From Thermoplasmata archaeon (lineage in GTDB: Archaea > Thermoplasmatota > Thermoplasmata > Thermoplasmatales > Thermoplasmataceae), in contig JAKAAK010000197.1 in the NCBI GenBank assembly GCA_021797025.1, positions 1-6,059 of the forward strand: a stretch of DNA of 6,059 nucleotides, in the 5' to 3' direction. This document shows, piece after piece, positions 1-5,946 of this stretch. Below the pieces are notes generated by a model. The model was not told where the DNA came from. It saw nothing but the letters and a program-made list of their open reading frames with translations, and searched no databases. The translations under genes and the position numbers were made by a program. Numbering within the stretch: the first letter of the stretch is position 1; every line of letters begins with the position of its first letter.

Positions 1-2
1 TG

Positions 3-1040
3 GGAACAGAACCTATACCGGATCAGTATATTTTAGATTTCATCAATTCTAATAGAGAATACATAGATAATCTCGGAATTAATTACAGGAATCCCACTTT
101 TTTTGAAACAACTACTGTGATGGCATTTAAATATTTTGCAGACAATAATGCTGATTATGCTGCTATTGAGGTGGGCCTTGGTGGTAGACTTGATTCAACC
201 AATATCATTATCCCGGAGGTAAGTGTCATTGCTCAGATAGGCTATGAACATTATCAGCGTCTGGGATGCTCGCTCACATCCATAGCCCATGAAAAGGGTG
301 GAATAATTAAAAGTAACACGCCGGTGATATTACTGGACGATAAACCAGAAGTGGTTGCGGAAATCAAAAAGATAGCAGATGTGAGAAACTCAAAACTAAT
401 CATGGTAAACAACTACTCTTCAGTGTCTGACCTGAAGTACAGCCTGGGTGGAATGACCTTTACTGTGAAAACCCCATATGATGAATATAATATTAATACC
501 TCTAACCTCGGGCTGTTCCAGGTAAAAAATGTATGCACTGCTATATCTGCAGTAGAGACCCTCCCTGAAGGAAAACCGGAGAAATCCGTAATTGAGAAAG
601 GAATATCGGAAAGCAGATGGCCATCAAGATTTGAGGTTATAAGCAGAGAACCTTTAATCATAATGGATTCTTCGCATAATCCTCCGGCTGCAAGTGCTCT
701 GGTGGAAACATATAAAAAATTTGTTGATCGAAAGCCACTGCTGGTCATCGGCATGCTGGACGACAAGGATTATTTCTCATATATGTCAATACTCAGGAAA
801 ATTTCGGACTCTGTTGTTCTTACAACACCAGACGAACCGGGGAGGTTCCTTGATCCAGCTCTGCTGAAAGAGGGCATCAGACATATGTTCCCAGAAACAA
901 AAGTTATTCGGGACCCCATAGAAGCGTTTAACTATGCCAGGTCAAATTCTGACTGTATTCTTGTAACAGGATCAATGTATCTTGTGGGCATGTTAAAAAA
1001 ATATCTGAATTCGTCAGTCAGACCATTTAACACGGATTAA
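3..1040 (+). CDS. folC: Folylpolyglutamate synthase / dihydrofolate synthase (FolC), 5' end cut by window edge
   Basis: FolC is a Mur-ligase-like enzyme that uses ATP to join glutamate to dihydropteroate or to reduced folates in the cytoplasm. The frame is open from base 3, well before the GTG/ATG at 117/120, and the residues before that point (FFETTTVMAFKYF, codons 102-140) match the family's FEATT.MAF segment, so 117 is not the true start. 345 residues are visible. Compared with about 400-430 in the family, roughly 70 are missing, including the N-terminal P-loop. Motifs in order: EVGLGGRLDSTN (168-203), HEKGGIIK (family EKAGIIK), RWPSRFEV (family RWPGR.E), DSSHNP (family DGAHNP), GMLDDKD and VTGSMYLVG (family VTGSLYLVG). 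The order and spacing are normal and there is no frameshift. Small departures are DSSHNP and GYEHYQRLG in place of the usual GLDH...LG. The family assignment is firm; whether it has one or both activities cannot be read from the sequence. Confidence 0.93.
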   Translation, partial: GTEPIPDQYILDFINSNREYIDNLGINYRNPTFFETTTVMAFKYFADNNADYAAIEVGLGGRLDSTNIIIPEVSVIAQIGYEHYQRLGCSLTSIAHEKGGIIKSNTPVILLDDKPEVVAEIKKIADVRNSKLIMVNNYSSVSDLKYSLGGMTFTVKTPYDEYNINTSNLGLFQVKNVCTAISAVETLPEGKPEKSVIEKGISESRWPSRFEVISREPLIIMDSSHNPPAASALVETYKKFVDRKPLLVIGMLDDKDYFSYMSILRKISDSVVLTTPDEPGRFLDPALLKEGIRHMFPETKVIRDPIEAFNYARSNSDCILVTGSMYLVGMLKKYLNSSVRPFNTD

Positions 1041-1068
1041 TCTATCGGTAAAATAGTAGGTAACAAAC

Positions 1069-1118
1069 CCAGTTAAAAAACATATTTGTATATAGAATAT
1101 ATATGTTTTAATTACTGG
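1069..1118. repeat. Imperfect inverted repeat in the orc1/cdc6 promoter
   Basis: The left arm (1069-1085) begins CCAGT and ends ACATAT. The right arm (1101-1118) begins ATATGT and ends ACTGG, so the outer five and inner ten or so bases pair, with a small mismatched region in between. The 15-base centre holds part of the TATA-like box. GGTAAC occurs just outside the left arm (1059-1064) and overlapping the right end (1117-1122). It could be an operator or an initiator-binding site, but much of the match is AT-rich and I see no canonical origin recognition box. Confidence 0.35.
1096..1104 (+). promoter_or_regulatory. Probable TATA box of orc1/cdc6
   Basis: AATATATAT lies 20-28 bases before the ATG at 1124, the distance expected for an archaeal leaderless transcript, and no Shine-Dalgarno sequence precedes the ATG. 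It sits in the right arm and loop of an imperfect inverted repeat (1069-1118). The region is AT-rich, so chance matches are easy; position is the main support. Confidence 0.45.
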
Positions 1119-1123
1119 TAACT

Positions 1124-2392
1124 ATGGACAATCCTTTTATAAAATACAACAAATCAAACGATTACGTGACGGGCGACCTTAAAAGACTGAGTAGTTCATA
1201 CATACCTGATAACTTTCCACACCGGGAAAAACAGATAGATGGAATTGCCCGGGTGATGAGTTCCATTGTTACAGGAGGTATATCATCCAATCTGCTTCTA
1301 TATGGGAAATCAGGTTCCGGAAAAACATCCTCTGTCATTTATGTTACAAATATGCTGAAAGAAACGCTCAATGGAAACATTAACATCCTTTATATAAACT
1401 GTGAGATATACGATTCTCAGTACTCCATTCTTGTTTATCTTACCAATGCTATAGAATCTGGAGATTCGCCAATACCGATACTGGGACTCCCGCAAGACAA
1501 AATATATTCTGAGCTTGTTAAAAGGATTAATAAGTCTGGAAGATACACGGTAATCATACTGGATGAAATCGATAAATTAATCCAGAAAAATGGAAGTGAT
1601 GCTCTTTATGTTCTATTAAAAATTCTGACTGAAAGTAATGCATCCATGATAGGAATTACCAATGATGCATCATTTGTTTCTTCCCTGGATGCAAGGGTTC
1701 AGAGCAGGATGAATCAGGAAAGCATAATATTCCCACCGTATAATGCCATGGAACTCCGGGATATATTAAAATTTAGGGTCAATGGAGTAATAAAGGAGGA
1801 ATTTATAACTGACGCAGCCATAAACCTATGTGCTGCACTGGGTGCCCAGGAACACGGAGATGCAAGAAAGTCCATTGACCTTTTAAGAATTGCTATTGAT
1901 TCGGCACTAAAGGATGGAAAGTCATCCATATCCATTGAAGATGTTTACCTCGCAAGGGATAGATTTGAGATGAACGTACTCAAGGAATCAATAAAAACAC
2001 AGCCCATACATTCAAAAATGGTACTGTTAAGTGCATGCCTCACCCAGGAAACAGACGCAGACCTATCTGTTACGGGAGAAATATACGAAAATTACAGAAA
2101 TATATGTTCTGAAATAGGATTCCAGCCGCTAACGATGAGGAGAATTTCAGATCTGCTTTCGGATCTTGAGGATACAGGCCTCCTGACAACAAATACCCGA
2201 TCACTTGGAAGGTATGGAAGAATGAAGTTTATACGTGTTATGGGCTCCATACAGAGCATACAGGGTTATATACTGGAGGATCCAGCATTTTCTAATTTTC
2301 AGGGGTCTAAAATTGTAAGACAATCCAAGCTGAGAACAAATTTTGATGCATATGTGGAAACCTATAAAAATGGAGATTTTGATGGCAAATAA
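1124..2392 (+). CDS. cdc6: Orc1/Cdc6 family replication initiator (AAA+ ATPase)
   Basis: Archaeal Orc1/Cdc6 binds origin DNA and helps load the MCM helicase. The 422-residue length is typical. HREKQI (33-38) is the conserved N-terminal HRE segment. LYGKSGSGKT (59-68) is Walker A, ILDEID (145-150) Walker B, and IGITND (176-181) sensor 1. LDARVQSRM (188-196) carries the arginine-finger region, and GDARKSIDLLRIA (245-257) is sensor 2 with Arg248. Residues about 290-410 form the C-terminal winged-helix DNA-binding domain, with a basic wing around GRYGRMKF (362-369). All ATPase motifs are intact, so it should be an active ATPase. The ATG at 1124 is chosen because MDNPFIKYNK fits the usual Orc1 N-terminus and the TATA box is well placed. 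Such genes often sit next to an origin, but the spacers here are only 83 and 40 bases and no clear origin recognition boxes are visible. Archaea often carry several paralogues; which one this is cannot be told. Confidence 0.95.
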   Translation: MDNPFIKYNKSNDYVTGDLKRLSSSYIPDNFPHREKQIDGIARVMSSIVTGGISSNLLLYGKSGSGKTSSVIYVTNMLKETLNGNINILYINCEIYDSQYSILVYLTNAIESGDSPIPILGLPQDKIYSELVKRINKSGRYTVIILDEIDKLIQKNGSDALYVLLKILTESNASMIGITNDASFVSSLDARVQSRMNQESIIFPPYNAMELRDILKFRVNGVIKEEFITDAAINLCAALGAQEHGDARKSIDLLRIAIDSALKDGKSSISIEDVYLARDRFEMNVLKESIKTQPIHSKMVLLSACLTQETDADLSVTGEIYENYRNICSEIGFQPLTMRRISDLLSDLEDTGLLTTNTRSLGRYGRMKFIRVMGSIQSIQGYILEDPAFSNFQGSKIVRQSKLRTNFDAYVETYKNGDFDGK

Positions 2393-2404
2393 TATTTAAA
2401 AATA

Positions 2405-2411
2405 TTTAATA
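2405..2411 (+). promoter_or_regulatory. Probable TATA box of the 96-residue protein / kinase unit
   Basis: TTTAATA is centred 25 bases before the ATG at 2433, right after the orc1 stop. A second candidate, TTTATAATA, is at 2417-2425 but is closer than usual. GGTG at 2427-2430 is too close to the ATG to be a normal Shine-Dalgarno site. This suggests a separate, probably leaderless, transcript from orc1. Confidence 0.45.
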
Positions 2412-2432
2412 ATGCATTTATAATATGGTGTT

Positions 2433-2723
2433 ATGTTTAAAGTATATAAACTGGCAAAAACTCAGAGGGAAACACTCGACAGTTTGCTTTCAGATGATAT
2501 AATAGGCCGCCAGACAGTATTGTATAAGGATGGTTCTAATTTCGGTTTTGATTCTTACTATATTATTATCATAGAAGGTTCAGAAAATATATTCAAGAAT
2601 GTGGATTCAGTTGCAAAAGGAACACTGGAAGAACTCAAAAAATCAAAGGAAGAAGAGATATATAAAAAAATCACGGATGAGGAGAACAATTCCAAAGATG
2701 GGCTCGGTTTTATTTTCGGATGA
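2433..2723 (+). CDS. Conserved-looking small protein of unknown function (96 aa)
   Basis: I do not recognise this family. The reading frame is credible: it starts at an ATG with a well-placed TATA box, has normal codon use for the window, and its stop overlaps the next start as ATGA. The protein is soluble, with no signal peptide or clear membrane segment. Residues 1-60 alternate charged and hydrophobic stretches, including a strand-like SYYIIIIEGS (41-50) after GSNFGFD (34-40), suggesting a small alpha/beta or beta-barrel fold. Residues about 62-86 are very rich in Lys and Glu (LEELKKSKEEEIYKKITDEE), likely a charged helix. The chain ends in GLGFIFG, a short hydrophobic tail that could be a docking peptide. 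Translational coupling to the UPF0200 kinase suggests that the two work together or are needed in fixed ratio; this is inference. Confidence 0.75.
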   Translation: MFKVYKLAKTQRETLDSLLSDDIIGRQTVLYKDGSNFGFDSYYIIIIEGSENIFKNVDSVAKGTLEELKKSKEEEIYKKITDEENNSKDGLGFIFG

Positions 2724-3292
2724 ATATGTTAATAATAACAGGTATGCCAGGATCAGGAAAGGATGAATTCGTAAAGGTTGCCAGAGACTTAGGATTCATA
2801 GATGCCCATATGGGAAATACGGTAAAAAAGAACGCCCTAAAGCATGGTATAAATATGGATGACAAAAGTATTGGCACATATGCCACGGAAGAGAGAAGGA
2901 AATATGGAATGGATATATGGGCAAAGAGAACTGCAGAATATATCTCAAACCCTGATATAACCATAGTAGATGGACTGAGGAATGAAGAAGAACTTGAATA
3001 CTTTAAAAATAATTTCCAAAATATTTTTGTAATTGCTGTTTTTGCAAATGAATCTGACAGGCTTGAAAGAATACTCAACAGGGATCGTGAAGACGATGGC
3101 CACGATTATTCCGGCATGCATCAGCGTGATACCAGAGAACTGTCATGGGGTATAGGCAAGGTGATATCATTAGCTGATTTCATGATTGTAAACGATTCAA
3201 CCCTGGAAGAGTACCACAAGAATGTAAGATTATTGCTTTCACATATAATGGAACGACATCCTGAAATAAATCCTGAAAAATCAGGCAGGTAA
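2720..3292 (+). CDS. UPF0200 family P-loop kinase (dephospho-CoA kinase / nucleotide kinase-like)
   Basis: This 190-residue cytoplasmic protein belongs to an archaeal P-loop family related to CoaE and nucleoside monophosphate kinases. GMPGSGKD (8-15) is the P-loop and MGNTVK (31-36) a likely substrate-binding turn. VDGLRN (83-88) matches the family's Walker-B-like DG.R segment. The LID region RLERILNRDREDD (114-126) is rich in Arg. RDTRELSWGIGKVISLADFM (136-155) is the conserved C-terminal signature. The substrate is not established from sequence, and the resemblance to CoaE does not prove dephospho-CoA kinase activity. The start at 2720 forms an ATGA overlap with the preceding gene; another ATG at 2726 is possible. 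There is no Shine-Dalgarno site, which fits translational coupling. Its 3' end overlaps the convergent purQ gene by 12 bases. Confidence 0.9.
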   Translation: MNMLIITGMPGSGKDEFVKVARDLGFIDAHMGNTVKKNALKHGINMDDKSIGTYATEERRKYGMDIWAKRTAEYISNPDITIVDGLRNEEELEYFKNNFQNIFVIAVFANESDRLERILNRDREDDGHDYSGMHQRDTRELSWGIGKVISLADFMIVNDSTLEEYHKNVRLLLSHIMERHPEINPEKSGR

Positions 3293-4063
3293 TTTTCTGG
3301 TATAATTATAAAGAGAATCAAAAAATAATTTTCCAGTACCGTTTTCGTAAAAATTTCCATCATGCATCAGCTGATAGTTGTAATACACCCTTTCGGGATG
3401 TGGCATTAAACCTATTACATTTCCTGATTTGCTGGTTAATGCCGCTATATCCATTACTGAACCGTTCGGATTCCATGGATATGAGGAATCTGTACCGTCT
3501 TCATTTGTATACTGGAATAACATCTGGTCATTATCCAGTACACTGTCCAGTGTTTTTTCACTGTCGAAAATAACTTTTCCCTCCATATGGGCTACAGGAA
3601 CCTGCATTATTTTACCTGAAAAATATTTGCTGAAAATTTTATTTTTGGATGTATATTTTACATAGGTGTATCTGCATTCAAATCTGTTAGAGCTATTTAC
3701 TGCAAGAACCATATTTCTGTTTTTCCTGCCATCCACATCCGGTAAGAGACCCAATTCACTTAAAACCTGGAATCCGTTGCATACACCAATTAAAACCTTT
3801 CCTGAATCTATAAATTTTTCCAGATCAGTCATGTGAGGCAAAAGCCTTGCTGCAAAAATAGATCCTGCCCTTATGTAATCTCCTGCAGAGAATCCACCCG
3901 GAATAAATAACAGGTCATAATCTTCAAATTTCTTTTTTCCTATCTGGGAGATATGTATATATTCAGAATTAAAACCGGATCTCTTCAGGGAATAGAAAGC
4001 CTCCTCCTCATTGTTGGTACCTTCCATTCTGAGGATTCCGGCTTTTAACTCATTATTTGGCAC
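3281..4063 (-). CDS. purQ: Phosphoribosylformylglycinamidine synthase, glutaminase subunit PurQ
   Basis: PurQ releases ammonia from glutamine for PurL, which makes FGAM from FGAR in purine synthesis; PurS completes the complex. The protein has 260 residues, normal for archaeal and Bacillus-type Pur[15 protein letters not shown] (6-19) is the N-terminal strand and loop (family AVLR.PGTN.E). [13 protein letters not shown] (55-67) is the oxyanion and substrate loop. GVCNGFQ (93-99) holds the nucleophile Cys95, and PHPER (221-225) supplies His222 and Glu224 of the triad. VAHMEGK (157-163) replaces the usual AHGEG with Met. The GTG start at 4063 is preferred: it has an AAGGAG site 7 bases upstream, and the Met at position 13 would cut into the first strand. 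purQ overlaps the eL40 gene by 11 bases. No purL or purS lies in the window. Confidence 0.95.
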   Translation of the reverse strand: MPNNELKAGILRMEGTNNEEEAFYSLKRSGFNSEYIHISQIGKKKFEDYDLLFIPGGFSAGDYIRAGSIFAARLLPHMTDLEKFIDSGKVLIGVCNGFQVLSELGLLPDVDGRKNRNMVLAVNSSNRFECRYTYVKYTSKNKIFSKYFSGKIMQVPVAHMEGKVIFDSEKTLDSVLDNDQMLFQYTNEDGTDSSYPWNPNGSVMDIAALTSKSGNVIGLMPHPERVYYNYQLMHDGNFYENGTGKLFFDSLYNYTRKLPA

Positions 4064-4202
4064 TCTTTCTCTCCTTTGATTTAACTCTTAATCCAGTATA
4101 TCCGCATTTTCTACATTTTGTTGCGTTAATCGAATTTCTGGCATAACATCTCATACATATTTTACGTGTTAGTCTTCTTTCTATTGCTTCTGCGAACGGC
4201 AT
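4053..4202 (-). CDS. rpl40e: 50S ribosomal protein eL40 (L40e)
   Basis: This small gene encodes 49 residues starting [20 protein letters not shown] and ending in a Lys/Arg-rich tail. Two zinc-binding pairs are present, C16-x2-C19 (CMRC) and C30-x2-C33 (CRKC), followed by GYTGLRVK. This layout, the length and the charge match archaeal eL40, a large-subunit protein that in eukaryotes is made as a ubiquitin fusion and here stands alone. The ATG at 4202-4200 gives the expected MPFAEA N-terminus. The stop TAA (4055-4053) lies inside purQ, giving an 11-base overlap and a likely eL40-purQ operon. A TATA-like sequence lies upstream. The call is made by hand translation and the zinc-finger pattern is unmistakable. 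Confidence 0.93.
   Translation of the reverse strand: MPFAEAIERRLTRKICMRCYARNSINATKCRKCGYTGLRVKSKERKSAK
4071..4076 (-). promoter_or_regulatory. Shine-Dalgarno site that decides the GTG start of purQ
   Basis: Read on the minus strand, AAGGAG lies 7 bases before the GTG at 4063, inside the last codons of the eL40 gene. Several other genes here have no such site, so internal ribosome binding within a polycistronic message is the natural reading. Confidence 0.65.
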
Positions 4203-4221
4203 AAAATCACTTAGTCCTTAT

Positions 4222-4240
4222 CTTTAAAGCATATTTTAAC
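4222..4240 (-). promoter_or_regulatory. Candidate promoter of the eL40-purQ unit
   Basis: On the minus strand, GTTAAAATAT (4240-4231) and CTTTAAAGA (4230-4222) lie about 30-38 and 20-28 bases before the eL40 ATG. Either could be the TATA element; the nearer one would fit a leaderless transcript, the farther one a short leader containing AAGGA (4219-4215). AT-rich context limits confidence. Confidence 0.35.
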
Positions 4241-4337
4241 TTTGTTGTGTACTATTGTGTTCGTATATTATGAGATTTGGCTATCATTTTCAGTTTTTTA
4301 TTGTTATTAAATTATTATCTATCTTTATTTCTACGGG

Positions 4338-4356
4338 GCCGGACCGCCACTCCGGC
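4338..4356. other. GC-rich hairpin in AT-rich intergenic DNA
   Basis: GCCGGA (4338-4343) and TCCGGC (4351-4356) form a perfect 6-bp stem with a 7-base loop. The surrounding 4334-4365 is 25/32 G or C while the flanks are strongly AT-rich. A second dyad, CCGGCATCATGCGG (4352-4365), shares the right arm, so two structures compete. In AT-rich thermophilic archaea GC islands often mark structured RNA, but the strand and RNA class cannot be told. Confidence 0.4.
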
Positions 4357-4642
4357 ATCATGCGGATATATTCAAATGCAGGTAGTCTCACTTCTCTTAT
4401 CCTATTGATAAATACAGCTCAAGGAATAATTTATTCAATAATTTGTTTAAGTTAAGCAGAATCGGAACATACTAATCGAGTCCTTTCTTTATCATCCATT
4501 ATTTATTATTTTGCAGCTGTATTATATGTGTCATCTAGTATGTTTAGAAACCAGTATACTGGCATTAATAGGAATTTTTTCGTATATCTATGGCTTTATG
4601 GAGCTTTTTTTAACCATCAAGAGCTGTTCTTCTGACCAATGA

Positions 4643-4673
4643 AAGACACATATATATTTAAGACAATATATGT
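4643..4673. repeat. AT-rich direct/inverted repeat pair with TATA-like cores
   Basis: AAGACA followed by an ATATAT core occurs at 4643-4655 and again at 4660-4671, 17 bases apart. ACATATAT (4648-4655) and ATATATGT (4666-4673) are also inverted copies. The minus-strand reading TTAAATATATATG would be a reasonable TATA box for a transcript starting near 4630 and running through the region of broken frames. Confidence 0.3.
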
Positions 4674-4733
4674 AAAATCGAATGAACGTGAGGTAAATAA
4701 CAGAAAAAAATTAATATTGACGTAAAATTAAGA

Positions 4734-4769
4734 AAACATATAATAAAAATATAAGAAAAATTAAAAAAA
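4734..4769 (-). terminator. Probable oligo-T terminator of fbp
   Basis: Directly after the fbp stop (4772-4770), the minus strand has successive T runs of seven (4769-4763), five (4760-4756) and five (4749-4745), then TTTTC. Archaeal RNA polymerase stops at oligo-T without needing a hairpin, and none is seen. Confidence 0.6.
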
Positions 4770-5915
4770 TCAACTTTCTATTTTCATTTCTGATTGTGCC
4801 CCTTTGTCCTCTATGGTCTGGAACTTGGGAGCAAGTTTTTCGAGTATTCTTGGAAGTGCGGTGTATTCCATATCCTCATCTGGAAGCCTGTGTGGTTCAA
4901 ATACGCCCATTCTTCTCATATAATTGGCCATATTCAATGCCTCCGTTCTTGCATAGTCGAAAGCCACATCGTTGAACATATCAACCGGGCCCGCAAGCTT
5001 TCCATCCTTCATGGTGAACCCAAGTGCAACAACCCTCGGTGGTCCATCGAATCTGGTCATCTGTGCATTATTAAGTCCAACTGGCATCATGGGGCCATTG
5101 AACGATCCTCTCATCCATCCTGATACAAGATACGAATTGGCAAAAGGCTCAAGGGCCTCTCCTGATGCAGGCAATCCTGACTGTATTCTCACTATACCTG
5201 CCGGATCATCTTTGCCTACGTATTCCCCTGCTATGAATGAAAGTTTATCCGTTGTTATAACTGCAACATTTTCATCGGGGAGTTTTGTATGGCTATCCCT
5301 TGTAAAAACTCTCTTTATGACATATTTGCTCTTTGACCCTATGAATGCAAGTAGGTCATATGTATCCTCAGGAAGAGATAGATATATCTTTTTCCCGTTG
5401 TATATATCCCATACTTCGAACTTGAATCCCATATGCATATTCGGGTCTATTACCAGACCTGGCGTATTGAATGGATCGCCAAACATTTTGTATATTGGAT
5501 AGTTGAATGCCCCGGGCTCAGTTTTATCCATCATATAAATTATGAACGGTTCAGCCTTTCTCGGTGTAATTTCCAGCTCGGCAACACCAGGTCCCATCCC
5601 CTTAATGTTACCGGAAAATGCATCCTTCAACAAATCCTGGCCTGCTCCGTAAAGACCGACCTTTTTTGCAACTTCAGTTCCTGCCTTGAATGCATTCCAT
5701 GCAAGACCGTGAATTTCTTCGTTATCTGCACCCCTAGTATGTACCATGGTAATTTGTATATCATCCCCTATATGGGATATATGGAAATCTGAAATTAAAC
5801 CCTCAGAATGATTTTTGACATAACTCTTTACGGTGTCAACCACTGGTTGATATACAACTGTATGCCCAGGCAGGCTACCTATATCTGCCTTAATATGTGA
5901 AATTGTTGTTTTCAT
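4770..5915 (-). CDS. fbp: Fructose-1,6-bisphosphate aldolase/phosphatase (archaeal type)
   Basis: This bifunctional enzyme condenses dihydroxyacetone phosphate and glyceraldehyde 3-phosphate and then removes the C1 phosphate, giving fructose 6-phosphate. It makes gluconeogenesis one-way in archaea. The 381-residue length is typical. Residues matching the known active site of the Sulfolobus and Thermoproteus enzymes are visible: Asp11 and His18 (KADIGSLPGH), Asp51-Asp52 (GDDIQ), Gln93 (GAGQD) and Asp130-Lys131 (MMDKTEPGAFNYP), all for Mg2+ or substrate binding. EYVGKDDPAG (231-240) gives Tyr232 and the Schiff-base Lys235 with the Y-x2-K spacing of Tyr229/Lys232. The substrate segment SGWMRGSFNGPMMPVG (265-280) is intact. 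Both activities should be present. The ATG at 5915 gives the family N-terminus directly. The gene stands alone, with its own TATA-like box and T-rich end. Confidence 0.97.
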   Translation of the reverse strand: MKTTISHIKADIGSLPGHTVVYQPVVDTVKSYVKNHSEGLISDFHISHIGDDIQITMVHTRGADNEEIHGLAWNAFKAGTEVAKKVGLYGAGQDLLKDAFSGNIKGMGPGVAELEITPRKAEPFIIYMMDKTEPGAFNYPIYKMFGDPFNTPGLVIDPNMHMGFKFEVWDIYNGKKIYLSLPEDTYDLLAFIGSKSKYVIKRVFTRDSHTKLPDENVAVITTDKLSFIAGEYVGKDDPAGIVRIQSGLPASGEALEPFANSYLVSGWMRGSFNGPMMPVGLNNAQMTRFDGPPRVVALGFTMKDGKLAGPVDMFNDVAFDYARTEALNMANYMRRMGVFEPHRLPDEDMEYTALPRILEKLAPKFQTIEDKGAQSEMKIES

Positions 5916-5938
5916 GAATTATCTATATTCTTTATGAC

Positions 5939-5946
5939 TATTAAAT
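5939..5946 (-). promoter_or_regulatory. Probable TATA box of fbp
   Basis: On the minus strand, TTTAATA, preceded by TAAAA, lies about 24-31 bases before the ATG at 5915, and no Shine-Dalgarno site is present between them. This fits a leaderless transcript and is the same TTTAATA core and spacing as before the 96-residue gene at 2433. Confidence 0.5.

Larger units (their letters stand above)
4290..4710 (-). pseudogene. Possible decayed coding region (unidentified, perhaps a mobile-element relic)
   Basis: Minus-strand translation gives protein-like pieces interrupted by stops. One frame, open 4710-4588, includes HWSEEQLLMVKKSSIKP, and past its TAG continues as IYEKIPINASILVSKHTR to 4531. A second frame has MPVYWFLNILDDTYNTAAK (ending 4509), then MDDKERTRLVCSDSA from the ATG at 4499. 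After three stops the same frame runs 42 codons (4418-4290), including LPAFEYIRMMPEWRSGPVEI. Switching frame with several nonsense codons is the pattern of an old pseudogene. The last piece uses CGC, CGG, CCG and CCC codons that the neighbours avoid, hinting at foreign origin. I cannot match it to a named family. It may instead be non-coding DNA that happens to be open. Confidence 0.25.
4203..4769. other. Intergenic region without an intact gene
   Basis: These 567 bases between the eL40 start and the fbp stop are AT-rich apart from one island. Left to right: the eL40 promoter (about 4222-4240); minus-strand frame fragments broken by stops (4290-4710); a GC-rich island with a hairpin (4334-4365); an AT-rich repeat pair that includes TATA-like sequence (4643-4673); and oligo-T tracts of the minus strand after fbp (4734-4769). 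I tested for a tRNA and found no acceptor or T-arm pairing. A 66-codon plus-strand frame (4255-4455, TTG start) runs through it but looks spurious. Confidence 0.6.

Noticed and set aside
702..2360. GTGGAAAC at 702-709 and 2353-2360, resembling part of an origin recognition box, on either side of most of orc1
   Set aside because: Both encode the same peptide VETYK inside folC and orc1, and the TTCCA half of the box is absent, so coding explains them.
2710..3078. Minus-strand frame of 122 codons opposite the UPF0200 kinase
   Set aside because: Serine/phenylalanine-rich shadow translation of a gene with clear family motifs.
4334..4400. Possible tRNA: 5-bp stem with a 7-base loop (CCGCCAC) and a downstream TTCAAAT
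   Set aside because: The base before the would-be anticodon is C, not U; bases around TTCAAAT do not pair as a T-arm and no acceptor stem is found.
4255..4455. 66-codon plus-strand frame from a TTG in the gene-poor region
   Set aside because: Weak start, no Shine-Dalgarno or well-placed TATA box, and low-complexity hydrophobic ends; its middle is the complement of the minus-strand piece that looks more protein-like.
4682..4696. Tiny plus-strand frame ATG AAC GTG AGG TAA after a TATA-like box
   Set aside because: Four sense codons are too few to support as a leader peptide without a downstream gene on that strand.
4972..5502. Long plus-strand frame (176 codons) opposite fbp
   Set aside because: It is the complement of a certain fbp gene with all catalytic residues; no promoter or recognisable motif.
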